From: an uncultured Flavobacteriales bacterium
GTDB taxonomy: Bacteria; Bacteroidota; Bacteroidia; Flavobacteriales_G; Salibacteraceae
Direction: 5' to 3'
DNA length: 64,000 nt
Assembly: GCA_943788725.1 (NCBI GenBank)
Contig: CALSRJ010000001.1
Location: 742,861 to 806,860, forward strand
Positions within the stretch are counted from its first letter, which is position 1. Every line of letters begins with the position of its first letter. Shown here one piece after another: positions 19,706-29,528 of the stretch. Made by a program: the position numbers and the translations under genes. The notes below the pieces were generated by a model. That model saw only the letters and a program-made list of their open reading frames with translations. It did not search any database and was not told where the DNA came from.

Positions 19706-22700
19706 ATGCATTTGACCGCTCGCCTCCTGGTACTGCTTTTTGTGGCTGTTTTGATTCAGCCCGCTCAAGCCCAAGACACTACCATCATTCAAACCTTCAC
19801 TTTCAGCGACATCACCAAACGGCGCGATGTGTTTGCATTTCCTTCAGGAGACCAAGAGTGGCGAAAGATCTTGATGTACAAGACATTGAAATGCGACAAT
19901 GCCACCACACAAGACAACTATGCATGTGGCGAGTGGGATTACCTGACCTACACTTTTGTCTACGACCATACGGGTGAACTCGATTCAACCGAGGTAGTCC
20001 ATCCGTTTTTCTTAGCGGGCGGTTTGGACATGGATACGGCTTACTACCACAATGCCCCTATGCACAACGTACACCAACGAGCACAGCAGCAACTCGTCAT
20101 CGACAGTGTGCTTTCTGAAACCTCATTCTCCATCACTTCGGGTACAGGCACGTCCAACCTTGTTTTGCCGAGCAGTGCACCAGCGTCAAGGTTTCAATTC
20201 ATATTGGATCAAGCAGATCTATCCGCAAGTGGATTGGCTGCCGATACGATAGACCGCATGGAACTGATGCTGGACCAATTGGGATCTGAGCTCAAGCATT
20301 TCACCGTGCGCCTAGCTCACACTTCATCCACGTCATTGAGCGCCTTTGCCAATCCAAGCTTTACGACGGTATATGAGCGCAATACTTTGTTTACCGCAAC
20401 GGGTTCTCAAGTCCTCAACTTCACGAGTCCTTTCGAATGGAATGGCACTTCTTCCATTCTTGTTGAACTCAGCTTCACCAATGATGCTGCCGGCACGAAC
20501 AACATCGTTGCAAGCGGAACCCAAACGGGCAATGGTGTATACGCTAACGGCGAAGATGGATACGCTTCGTTCGGTGACAACAGTCGCATCGAAGTCCCTC
20601 TTGGTGCGGTCGACTTCGGTGATGAGGTCACCATCAGCTTTTGGAGTTACGGAGACGAAAACATCCTACCGGTCAACACATCCGTATTCGAAGCTGCCAA
20701 CCACATTGGACAACGTGTACTCAACGTGCACCTTCCTTGGAGCAACGGAAGTGTATACTGGGATGCTGGTGAAGGATCGGGATACGACCGCATCAACAAA
20801 GCTTCAAATGCAGCGCAATTCAGTGGTACTTGGACGCACTGGGCTTTTACCAAGAATGCTACTACAGGTACGATGAAAATCTTCCTGAACGGAACCCAGT
20901 GGATGAGTGGAACGGACAAGAACCGCACGCTTGGAGAGATCAGAAACCTGATCATCGGTCGTGGACTTAATGGCAATCCGTACCCAGGTAAAATCGATGA
21001 GTTTCAGATGTGGACCAAGGAACTTTCCGAGCAAGAGATTCAAGATTGGATGAACAAATCAGTTGATGCTACCCACCCACAGTACGCAGACCTTCTGCTC
21101 TACTTAGACTTTAATGATGGGTACACATTGCAGAATGCAGTATCCAGTGGCGTTGAAGCCTTCTGGCACGGTGCTCCGACTGTATCAGCCCACGAAGGTC
21201 AAGCGCTGTTCTTGAATCCAACCCTTACCAATGCGGTACCGACCGTTTCCCTTTTGCAAGGGTCTTACGCATCTTCATTGGTAACGGATACGGTAAGTGA
21301 TACAGTGGCAGTTGCCCCCTACTCCATTGTAGAATATACCGTGACTGGAAACACTATCCAGGCTACTTCAGCCAACTATCCTTCACGCGTTGGACATTCA
21401 TATGTATACGATGTGAACGGCAATGCCATCGATTCTACCTTCTACAATTCTACCCAATCTCAAATCAACAATGATTTAACCTATTTCTACGAGCCTTTCG
21501 AAGTCGTTGATCGCTACGAAATTGGTCGTTTCATTACTCCGTATGGTATTGGTTTGACCTTAGGTCCACAAGGATTTACTTGGATGTATGACGTCACCGA
21601 CTACGCCCACTTACTAGTCGATTCGGTCGACATTTCTAGCGGTAACCAGCAAGAGTTGCTCGACTTGAAATTTGTCATGATTTCTGGAACTCCTCCTGCA
21701 GAGGTCGTGTCATTTGATCGACCATGGGGTCCTTCCGCCTCCGTTCGATACAGCGCGCTTGACGACGATTCCCGAATGGAGCCTGTTGAGGTAACCGTCC
21801 ATCCTGATGCTGTTCGTCAAAAGGTTGTTACGAGACTTACCGGCCACGGACACAACAGCAACACCGGAAATTACCCTCACTGCTGCGAGTGGAAAGACAA
21901 TACACACTACCTCTACGTTGATGGTTCCAAATCAGCCGAATGGCACATTTGGCAGACCCACGATTGTGCATTGAATCCTGTCTATCCTCAAGGAGGAACA
22001 TGGCCTGGAGCGCGCGAAGGTTGGTGTCCTGGTGACGTGGTGAAAGACAACATGTTTGACATCACCGAAGACGTATCAGGCAGTAGCTATGAGCTCGACT
22101 ATCGCATCACACCGGTACCTTCCAGCAACCAAGGAATGGGCAATGGAAACTACGTAGTAGCCATGCATGTGCTTCAGTACGGTGAGCCCTCTTTTGCACT
22201 TGACGCGGAAGTATACGACGTCATACGTCCAAACGATCGACAGTATTATGGACGTACAAATCCTGTTTGCTTCGCTCCGACGGTTGTCATACGAAACAAT
22301 GGAAGCACGCCGCTGACCAGTGTAGACATTACGTATCAGGTTGCTGGTGGTTATCAGCGCGTCTTTGAATGGCACGGATACCTTGAATTCCTTGAGTCCG
22401 AAGAGGTCGAATTACCCTTTGAGAACGGTAGCTTTTACTTAGGTGATGGCACGAATAAATTCACAGCAACCGTTTCGAATCCAAACGGTGAGCAAGACCA
22501 ATACGCAGACAACGACGCATTCACCTCTTCCTTTGAATTGCCAGCCTATACCGAAGGTGCCGTGGTTCTTCAGTTCAAGACCAACACCTTCAAGAACGAA
22601 AACGACATCTACGTTTACGATGCTGCAAACAACCTCGTATTCTCTAAGAAAGGCGTGAACCTCGACGCGAACACGACCTACTGGGATACCCTGGACTTGG

Positions 22701-23176
22701 ACACTGGATGTTACCGCATGGAAATCACAGACTCTAAAGATGATGGACTCTCCTATTGGGCATGGCCGAATCAGGGTACTGGATTCGTTCGACTGTGGAA
22801 CGATGCAGGTGGCGTATTCAAAGTATTCGAAAGCGAATTTGGGCACAGCATCAACTTCTCCTTTACGATAGACGCGATGTCTGTTGAAGGATATGTATAC
22901 GAGCCCACCGGTCTCGAGGAGCTCGGTACAGAAAGCGTGGTCAACGTTTACCCGAACCCGAACGACGGCAGGTTCTATTTAGAGCTGATTGGCTTCGAAG
23001 GTGTTCAGCAGCTAGAAGTGGTGGACATGAGTGGCCAAATGGTCTACTCAAAATCACTCAACGTGCATCATGCCTATTTAGATCAAGTAGACCTCAGCCT
23101 TTCTGCGGGTGTCTACTTCGTTCGCGTGCAGAATGACAAGGGCGTGGTATCTAAGAAGATCGTGGTTGGGCAATGA
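19706..23176 (+). CDS. T9SS sorting protein with PNGase F-like region and LamG/concanavalin-like domain
   Basis: EWRKILMYKTLKCDNATTQDNYACGEWDYLTYTFVYDHTG; LamG-like GNGVYANGEDGYASFGDNSRIEVPLGAVDFGDEVTISFWSYG...IDEFQMWTKELSEQEI; C-terminal VYPNPNDGRFYLEL...GVYFVRVQNDKGVVSKKIVV. Confidence 0.85.
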   Translation: MHLTARLLVLLFVAVLIQPAQAQDTTIIQTFTFSDITKRRDVFAFPSGDQEWRKILMYKTLKCDNATTQDNYACGEWDYLTYTFVYDHTGELDSTEVVHPFFLAGGLDMDTAYYHNAPMHNVHQRAQQQLVIDSVLSETSFSITSGTGTSNLVLPSSAPASRFQFILDQADLSASGLAADTIDRMELMLDQLGSELKHFTVRLAHTSSTSLSAFANPSFTTVYERNTLFTATGSQVLNFTSPFEWNGTSSILVELSFTNDAAGTNNIVASGTQTGNGVYANGEDGYASFGDNSRIEVPLGAVDFGDEVTISFWSYGDENILPVNTSVFEAANHIGQRVLNVHLPWSNGSVYWDAGEGSGYDRINKASNAAQFSGTWTHWAFTKNATTGTMKIFLNGTQWMSGTDKNRTLGEIRNLIIGRGLNGNPYPGKIDEFQMWTKELSEQEIQDWMNKSVDATHPQYADLLLYLDFNDGYTLQNAVSSGVEAFWHGAPTVSAHEGQALFLNPTLTNAVPTVSLLQGSYASSLVTDTVSDTVAVAPYSIVEYTVTGNTIQATSANYPSRVGHSYVYDVNGNAIDSTFYNSTQSQINNDLTYFYEPFEVVDRYEIGRFITPYGIGLTLGPQGFTWMYDVTDYAHLLVDSVDISSGNQQELLDLKFVMISGTPPAEVVSFDRPWGPSASVRYSALDDDSRMEPVEVTVHPDAVRQKVVTRLTGHGHNSNTGNYPHCCEWKDNTHYLYVDGSKSAEWHIWQTHDCALNPVYPQGGTWPGAREGWCPGDVVKDNMFDITEDVSGSSYELDYRITPVPSSNQGMGNGNYVVAMHVLQYGEPSFALDAEVYDVIRPNDRQYYGRTNPVCFAPTVVIRNNGSTPLTSVDITYQVAGGYQRVFEWHGYLEFLESEEVELPFENGSFYLGDGTNKFTATVSNPNGEQDQYADNDAFTSSFELPAYTEGAVVLQFKTNTFKNENDIYVYDAANNLVFSKKGVNLDANTTYWDTLDLDTGCYRMEITDSKDDGLSYWAWPNQGTGFVRLWNDAGGVFKVFESEFGHSINFSFTIDAMSVEGYVYEPTGLEELGTESVVNVYPNPNDGRFYLELIGFEGVQQLEVVDMSGQMVYSKSLNVHHAYLDQVDLSLSAGVYFVRVQNDKGVVSKKIVVGQ

Positions 23177-23406
23177 GCGCAGTGAGTAAACGCCTAAACT
23201 TCTACGAACAGCCCGGATCTTGAGGTGAATGCGTCATCACCTGCGCAAAGGGCACATCGCCCCAATAAGCATTGAACGGAGCCATTAGCCCCCGACAATC
23301 TGTTACCTGATTTTAATCCGACCGATACAATTGGTTATTATTGAAATAAGGTGATCCCTTTACTGGATGAGAATCCCGTCAGTCGTACCTGCTGATTCGA
23401 TGAAGA

Positions 23407-24015
23407 ATGGCGCGCAACAACGATCCTACAGGAGTGATTTCTGACCTACTGAAACTAATAGGTCAAATCGTTGAATTGGAGAAAGAGGAGGAGGCACTTA
23501 TCACGGCAAGCTTTACACCAAGGACCCTCAATAAAGGAGAGTTTTTCCTGCAATCGGAAGAGGTAAATGAATACGTCGCCTTTTTGGCAAAAGGCTTGGT
23601 CAGGTATTTTGTCTATAAGGATGATGAAGAGTCCACATTCGAATTCACGAAGGAAGGAGAGTTCATCGCCGACTATCAAAGCTTTAACCATAAAACGCCA
23701 TCCAAACAGAACATTCAAGCCATTGAAGATTGCGAGTTACTGATCATTTCACACGCTGACCTTCAGCACATTTTCCACTCCACCAAGCATGGAAACCTGA
23801 TTGGGCGCATCATCATTGAGCACCGCTTTGACATCATGGTCAACCAGTTATTGGCGATCTACATGCAAAGCCATGAAGAACGGTACCAGAATTTTGTGCG
23901 CCATTATGCGGACATTGCGCAGCGGATACCTCAGTATCTGATTGCTTCGTATGTAGGCGTTAAGCCCCCTTCTCTGAGCAGAATCAGGAGAAGATTTGTG
24001 AAGGGAAATTCTTAA
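23407..24015 (+). CDS. Crp/Fnr family (cyclic nucleotide-binding) regulator
   Basis: TPRTLNKGEFFLQSEEVNEYVAFLAKGLVRYFVYKDDEESTFEFTKEGEFIADYQSF...; HTH QYLIASYVGVKPPSLSRIRRRF. Confidence 0.88.
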   Translation: MARNNDPTGVISDLLKLIGQIVELEKEEEALITASFTPRTLNKGEFFLQSEEVNEYVAFLAKGLVRYFVYKDDEESTFEFTKEGEFIADYQSFNHKTPSKQNIQAIEDCELLIISHADLQHIFHSTKHGNLIGRIIIEHRFDIMVNQLLAIYMQSHEERYQNFVRHYADIAQRIPQYLIASYVGVKPPSLSRIRRRFVKGNS

Positions 24016-24076
24016 CCCATGTTAATCAATGGGTTAGATCAATCAACCTAGGTTTGTCTTATCAAAACCACTCATT

Positions 24077-24448
24077 ATGACTGATCTGAAAAAGGCCATG
24101 ACCATCATTCGTTGGTCAGCTCGCGTTTCTGGCACCCTCATGCTACTTTTTGTGCTTTTCTTCGTCTTTGCGCACGTCTTTGGGGACTCAGAATCGGGGG
24201 AGGGATTTAGCAACACCAAGGAAGTCGTATCATTCATATGTTTCCCTATTGCCACCACTATCGGTTTGAGCTTAGCGCTCAAATGGGAAGGACTCGGAGG
24301 ATTGATTACTTTGCTGGGGATGATTGGGCTTCTTGCATTGAGGCCCGACTTGCTCAAAAGCCTCCTGATAATGATCCCCATCCTTCCAGGATTTCTGTAC
24401 ATCCTATATTGGGGAATGCGCAGCAAGTACCTGGACGATACAAATTAA
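24077..24448 (+). CDS. Small integral membrane protein
   Basis: Four hydrophobic segments; 123 aa. Confidence 0.65.
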   Translation: MTDLKKAMTIIRWSARVSGTLMLLFVLFFVFAHVFGDSESGEGFSNTKEVVSFICFPIATTIGLSLALKWEGLGGLITLLGMIGLLALRPDLLKSLLIMIPILPGFLYILYWGMRSKYLDDTN

Positions 24449-24475
24449 CCTTATCCTGAACGCACTTAGACAAGA

Positions 24476-24507
24476 CAATTCCTGCTCCTATCGCGGAGCA
24501 GGAATTG
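24476..24507. terminator. Strong inverted repeat between convergent genes, terminator candidate
   Basis: CAATTCCTGCTCC-TATCGC-GGAGCAGGAATTG perfect 13-bp stem; weak T-tract. Confidence 0.55.
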
Positions 24508-24550
24508 ATTGTATTGATATATTAAACCGTCTCGTACTTAAGAACCTATG

Positions 24551-25216
24551 CTAATAATCAATCGAGATAGTCTCATTTTCCCCTTGGACAACGGAAATCA
24601 ATTGGCTCATAGATTCTGTCTGACCATTCTTCGTCACATCCCACCTCAGCAATTGATCGCCAGCCAATAGCTTAATGAATTGCTCATTACTATAATCACC
24701 CCTCCCTTTGTAATGAACAAGTTTTGCCATGGCTAGGTCATGCTCCGCATAAACTTCAATTAAATCATCTTCATCATAAGGCTGGAGGTTGGAAACTTTA
24801 ACTTTCAATCCTCCGGTAGGATAGACTTTCAAAGTCACGTTGGTATTGGAGCCCTTCTTCTTTATTTCAGCCTCGTCAACCACCTCCGTTCCTTCATAAC
24901 CAGCTGATGCGAATTGAGTCCAATTAGGATATGAATATTTGACACGATACGAATATCTATTGCCTCGTTTCGCATTGAAGTCGAATTCAAATTCGCCAGA
25001 TGAAGCAATGCTCTGGTTAGCAATCTCCTTTTCGACAATCGCTTCGAATGGCCTAGCAGGTGTTTCGGTTTCTATAATATCAACTTCCCCCGTCCTGAAG
25101 AGCTCTCCGGTTATTCCATTTATCACGACTCCACTGCACACAGTGGAATTCAGCTGTTCGCTCTTTGAGCATCCCATTAAAACGAATGCCGCAACGACTA
25201 TTAATACTTGTTTCAT
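24551..25216 (-). CDS. Hypothetical lipoprotein (third gene of cassette)
   Basis: Lipobox VLMGCSKS; start overlaps the stop of the upstream gene. Confidence 0.75.
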   Translation of the reverse strand: MKQVLIVVAAFVLMGCSKSEQLNSTVCSGVVINGITGELFRTGEVDIIETETPARPFEAIVEKEIANQSIASSGEFEFDFNAKRGNRYSYRVKYSYPNWTQFASAGYEGTEVVDEAEIKKKGSNTNVTLKVYPTGGLKVKVSNLQPYDEDDLIEVYAEHDLAMAKLVHYKGRGDYSNEQFIKLLAGDQLLRWDVTKNGQTESMSQLISVVQGENETISIDY

Positions 25217-28167
25217 TGTAATACGATTTTTCGATTAATATTTCTTTGGCTTGAAACAATTTGAACTGTATAAACGCCTACCTCACAATTCGATAAATTA
25301 ACATCAAGAGACTTCCCTGCCATTTCGCTTTTGTAGATAAGCTGTCCTCGAGTATTGAAAATTTGAACATCTGAATCGACTAAAGCTTCTCCAACTTGAA
25401 TCGACAATTGACCCGCCGTGGGATTTGGAAATAAGAGAACATCTTGATCGGAAAAACCAAATTGAGTCAATCGTTCATTTGGCGGGTCTATCTTCTTAGT
25501 TGAAGTATCTCTTTTGAGATTTTCAATTTGAAGCTCAAAACAACTCGAATCCAGATTCAAAACGGAGGAAATTGTGGCACGAGAACCTGACTGCGCGTGA
25601 AACCCATTCGAAATTCGAACTCTCTGACTCACGATACGTGTTTCAGTAGAAGAATGGAGAATTACCTCCCCTTGAGTGGATCGAAAAGTGACATTCTTAC
25701 CAATCAACATCGAATCATTAGCCGAGAATGAACTCGTGTAATTCTCACTGAAGAACTCCCGATTCTGAATAAATCCATTCGGCGGACTCACTTCAAATAA
25801 AATGTACTCAGCCATTGAAATTTGTGGATTTTGAATATGAAATTCATTTTGAACACTCGCAAAACATGAATGAAACGGAGTCATGGAAGTTGGGTTTCCG
25901 ACATTCAAATTGTTGTGAGGATAACCGTATAAGTTCTGTATATCGTGAATACCTGGTTCACGGTAAAACAAGCTATTGCTTACATCATAACTATAATCCA
26001 CACTTGCATCGTCCTGGATGTCAAACACGCTGGTAGTCGGCGCGAAGGGTGCCCGATACGCTGTATTACGACACTTCCAATTGGCCGGATTCATGGATAA
26101 ATTCGCATGTATGAGGATGCCGTTGTAGAAGCGCTCATACGACGCCGGAGCCGCGTACTCTGCCTTGGGATAGTTCTTATTCACCGTGACCTTGAATCCA
26201 GGAACGTTTATCCCATCAATTCTAAACCTCCCCTTAAACAACTCAATATCTTGGTTTACTTCTCCGGTGGTTGCCTTCATTTTAATAGAGAGAATCAAGG
26301 GTTTGAGCGGGATGTGCAACTCCACATCATTCAAACAGGTGTTTACGATCTGTCCATTGCTCGTTTCCAAGCCATCCGGCCGCGTGACGTTTGAACTCCC
26401 ATCAGCGATTGCCACTCTTCTCGGGAACTGAGGATATCCAAGGGAATCCAGCTCATGTTGCAGTTTCAGAAAATAGGGATGCCGATGCAGCGTGGTAGAC
26501 TTATCCTTATTGTTGGTATAGTGATAGGTCATCAAACACTTTGCTGCCGCGTTGTTCAATGCGTTATTCAGTGCAGCCACTTCCAACACCTCAGCCAAGG
26601 CAAGTCCTGGAATCAATCCTATCAATCCAAAGGATGCTATGCTCAAAGCGGTCGGAAGCTTTTTGGTCAGGTACCAAGAGGCCAATTGCAACCCCATCGG
26701 TATGGTAGCCCCTTGCATTTCGCCCTCCCAGGAAATCCATAGACGACATTGATGATGCCTATAGGTTTCGCTGTCTTCTTGCATGAACTTCTTTTCCCAA
26801 GCGGCCAATGCATACCGCGAACTCACACCACCCATGCTTTGTCCGCAGATAACGTTCTCGTGCATGCTTCCGTTGTTGGCTTTCTCCTCATTTACCCAGG
26901 CAATGACCTCCTCAACCAAGGCCGCGTGGTTCTGAACAAAGTCCACTCCATTATCGAAATACACGGTGATCACGTCATAGCCCTCGTTCCTTAATCGATA
27001 CAGAATATTCGCTCCGTTGTTTTCACCTGCTTCTTGATTGCCAGAAGCATCCGCACCATACATCCCGTTCATGCTTGTGTAGAGCATATTATTTGCCTGA
27101 TCCGCCACCAAGGTTTTTTGGTTCACTACTCCCGGCACTTCCGGCCCGTATCCTGATACGACGATGTACGGCTTTCGCAGTTCACAGGCAGTATTACCGC
27201 ACCCGTAGTAAATGCCCATACTGCCGCTCACGACGCTAGGATCCTCATTCTTTGGATTCAAAATAGGGGCTGGTACCGACAAATCCACAATGTCTTGAGG
27301 TAAGTCACGCATGACCTCTCCTTCGGCGACCGATCCTCCCTCACCGCAATCGTATTCAAATACGGGGTCTGCCGAACGCGCCGAAAAGGAGGTGCTCCCT
27401 TCCCGCACGTCACCGCTCTCGAAGTGAACCGCGTAGTACCATTGATACTCTCCCTCATCGTTGTAGTAGACATCCAAGGGTTCATTGAACCTTACTTCCC
27501 TGAACCCATTGCCATCACCAAAATCAATGGCCATAGCGTACGGAAGGTCATCGTACACATTCGTGAAAAAGAAACTGGAGTCTAAAATGAAGGATACCTT
27601 CCCCTCATGAAGGTATCCTTCGATCAGCGGAGATAGCGCGAACACCTCCTCTGATCTAAATAGATCATATGAAACTTCTTTATCTGTCACCTTCAACGCG
27701 TACTCGTCCCAGTAGATTCCCCCTTTCTCCTTTGCTTCTTCCGATATCTGATGATACTTGTACCGAAGCAAACCGATGGTCACGAGGTCGTCCTCGACAA
27801 ATGCTTCCCTCGCCGTTGAATCCAACTGAAAAAAGGCTGGCTTAGGCCTCAGTGGAATATGCGCATCGGACATCTCGGTATATATTAAGTAGAAGTCTTC
27901 TAGCGTTAGCAGACTATCCGGATGCTCTCCCTTGAACACCCCGCGTCTGGAAATCTCGGGAACACAATCAACCAAAACATCAAAAGTCAAGTGCTTCTCA
28001 AGATTTCCATAGATGTGGTCAAGGACATCACTGTAATCCTTGAAATCCGCAGGTGGCGTCTTTGTTGTATCCGGTCCCCAGTAAACCTGAGGATCCTCCT
28101 GTGCCAAAGCAGTAACGCTGGTTACTACTTGGAATAAAATGATCAGTACGGTTACCGCTAGCCTCAT
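25213..28167 (-). CDS. T9SS-secreted protein with alpha/beta-hydrolase (lipase/esterase-like) core
   Basis: Signal peptide; ENVICGQSMGGVSSRYAL nucleophile elbow (GxSxG); C-terminal LFPNPTAGQLSIQVG...GVYTVQIVSSQRNINRKIVLQ. Confidence 0.82.
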   Translation of the reverse strand: MRLAVTVLIILFQVVTSVTALAQEDPQVYWGPDTTKTPPADFKDYSDVLDHIYGNLEKHLTFDVLVDCVPEISRRGVFKGEHPDSLLTLEDFYLIYTEMSDAHIPLRPKPAFFQLDSTAREAFVEDDLVTIGLLRYKYHQISEEAKEKGGIYWDEYALKVTDKEVSYDLFRSEEVFALSPLIEGYLHEGKVSFILDSSFFFTNVYDDLPYAMAIDFGDGNGFREVRFNEPLDVYYNDEGEYQWYYAVHFESGDVREGSTSFSARSADPVFEYDCGEGGSVAEGEVMRDLPQDIVDLSVPAPILNPKNEDPSVVSGSMGIYYGCGNTACELRKPYIVVSGYGPEVPGVVNQKTLVADQANNMLYTSMNGMYGADASGNQEAGENNGANILYRLRNEGYDVITVYFDNGVDFVQNHAALVEEVIAWVNEEKANNGSMHENVICGQSMGGVSSRYALAAWEKKFMQEDSETYRHHQCRLWISWEGEMQGATIPMGLQLASWYLTKKLPTALSIASFGLIGLIPGLALAEVLEVAALNNALNNAAAKCLMTYHYTNNKDKSTTLHRHPYFLKLQHELDSLGYPQFPRRVAIADGSSNVTRPDGLETSNGQIVNTCLNDVELHIPLKPLILSIKMKATTGEVNQDIELFKGRFRIDGINVPGFKVTVNKNYPKAEYAAPASYERFYNGILIHANLSMNPANWKCRNTAYRAPFAPTTSVFDIQDDASVDYSYDVSNSLFYREPGIHDIQNLYGYPHNNLNVGNPTSMTPFHSCFASVQNEFHIQNPQISMAEYILFEVSPPNGFIQNREFFSENYTSSFSANDSMLIGKNVTFRSTQGEVILHSSTETRIVSQRVRISNGFHAQSGSRATISSVLNLDSSCFELQIENLKRDTSTKKIDPPNERLTQFGFSDQDVLLFPNPTAGQLSIQVGEALVDSDVQIFNTRGQLIYKSEMAGKSLDVNLSNCEVGVYTVQIVSSQRNINRKIVLQ

Positions 28168-29273
28168 TATTTCTCAGCATTTGCGGTTTCCAAGGCAAGG
28201 AGACGTTCTTCCAATTCAAGGATGTAGAGCACCAACTCCTCTTGCTTCTCAAGCATCAGCCGCGACAACTCGCCGAGCTCCATCCCTCCTTGTTCCTCGA
28301 ACTCAAGCGCCGATGGAATATTGGGCAAATGACGCTCTTCGGCTATGTATGTCCGCAATTCCGATATGGGCATAAGGGCATAGTCTTCTTGAAACACATA
28401 ATCGGGAATGGATTCATTGATATCGACCAAGATTTCCCTGGCCACTACATAGCCCGTGCTCTTTACTTCAAATTGATTGACGCCTTGTGCATTGCCCACC
28501 ACAAATCGACCATTCTTAATAAAGACTTCACCACTGGTGACCTCTACATCTCCATTCTTGACTAAGAGTTGCCCATTGTCTACCTCTACACTGCCATTCT
28601 GCACTTCTAGCGCACTGCTGGGATTAGTAGTGCCAATACCGACTCGGCCGTTATTCGTAACCGTCAAGCGAGGCAGAGGAGTCGTGCTTGTGCCAATTCC
28701 AGTGTATATCCGTAACGCCCCGTTGTGGTTCTGAATGGCACTACCGCTTTGACCTGAGGTCGTTTGAGACATCAACCCACCATTCACCCTAGCTCCCAGT
28801 CCCAAGGTGTATTTGAAAAGAGATGAACCCACTTGGCTAGAGAAATGAAAGTCATCAGATAGCAATACCTCATCGCCGCCAATACTGGTTTCGTTCTCAG
28901 AAAGTGAAAAAAGCGTTGATGCACTTGATCCCGTCCCCGCGATGAACTCAAGTTCCTCTCCTGAATGAATGTCCCACGTATAAAAGGTGGAGATCGAACT
29001 CGCTGTCGGTGGGTTTGGATGCACCTCAGTAGTAAGCCTCAACGCTGGGTCATCTGCCGGTGGCAGTGAAGGGCAGTTGATACAGGTGGGCGGAGGTATG
29101 AAGTCGTTCTTGATCTCCAATTTAGCCTCCGGATCGTTCTCACCGATCCCGACGTTGTTGCCGCTGATCGTGTTGTTTCCATTGCTGTAGAGTTGTGCAA
29201 GGCTTACACCTCCCAACCCGAATTGCAGAGCGGCACCTAGTGCACATACTCTTACGTAGTTATTAATCCTCAT
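28167..29273 (-). CDS. Secreted tail-fibre/S74-like protein with beta-repeat region and C-terminal coiled coil
   Basis: MRINNYVRVCALGAALQFGLGGVSLAQ signal; NGRVGIGTTNPSSALEVQNGSVEV...; VFQEDYALMPISELRTYIAEERHLPNIPSALE...EELVLYILELEERLLALE typical of Bacteroidota tail-fibre-domain proteins. Confidence 0.78.
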   Translation of the reverse strand: MRINNYVRVCALGAALQFGLGGVSLAQLYSNGNNTISGNNVGIGENDPEAKLEIKNDFIPPPTCINCPSLPPADDPALRLTTEVHPNPPTASSISTFYTWDIHSGEELEFIAGTGSSASTLFSLSENETSIGGDEVLLSDDFHFSSQVGSSLFKYTLGLGARVNGGLMSQTTSGQSGSAIQNHNGALRIYTGIGTSTTPLPRLTVTNNGRVGIGTTNPSSALEVQNGSVEVDNGQLLVKNGDVEVTSGEVFIKNGRFVVGNAQGVNQFEVKSTGYVVAREILVDINESIPDYVFQEDYALMPISELRTYIAEERHLPNIPSALEFEEQGGMELGELSRLMLEKQEELVLYILELEERLLALETANAEK

Positions 29274-29294
29274 TTCCGTATAATATTTTGTGAA

Positions 29295-29391
29295 TAAAAT
29301 TTTAACCGAACAAACATGATGCGCTTCTCCCATTTTCAAAAACGACATCTGCGAATGCCTTACTGGCTGATTTGCACTTATTAAAATTTTA
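29295..29391. promoter_or_regulatory. Two identical TAAAATTTTA palindromes (29295-29304 and 29382-29391), candidate operators
   Basis: Exact 10-bp palindromes 87 nt apart in the intergenic region between the divergent cassette and HTH gene. Confidence 0.4.
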
Positions 29392-29528
29392 GAATCAGGC
29401 GTTGGCGGGAAGTGTCAAAATTTCGAGGCACCAAAAGAGGCGTTCCATCAACTTTTTCATAATTTGCCCCCGACTACGCCGATTGATTGCTCCCCTTTTA
29501 TCATTTATTTAAACCAATTTAGTGACCT

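Noticed and set aside
20346-20876. 176-aa plus ORF
   Set aside because: Out-of-frame within the 1156-aa T9SS protein.
28167-29273. Prophage tail fibre interpretation of the fibre-like gene
   Set aside because: It has a signal peptide and no phage structural, lysis or integrase genes nearby; such proteins are common as Bacteroidota surface proteins.
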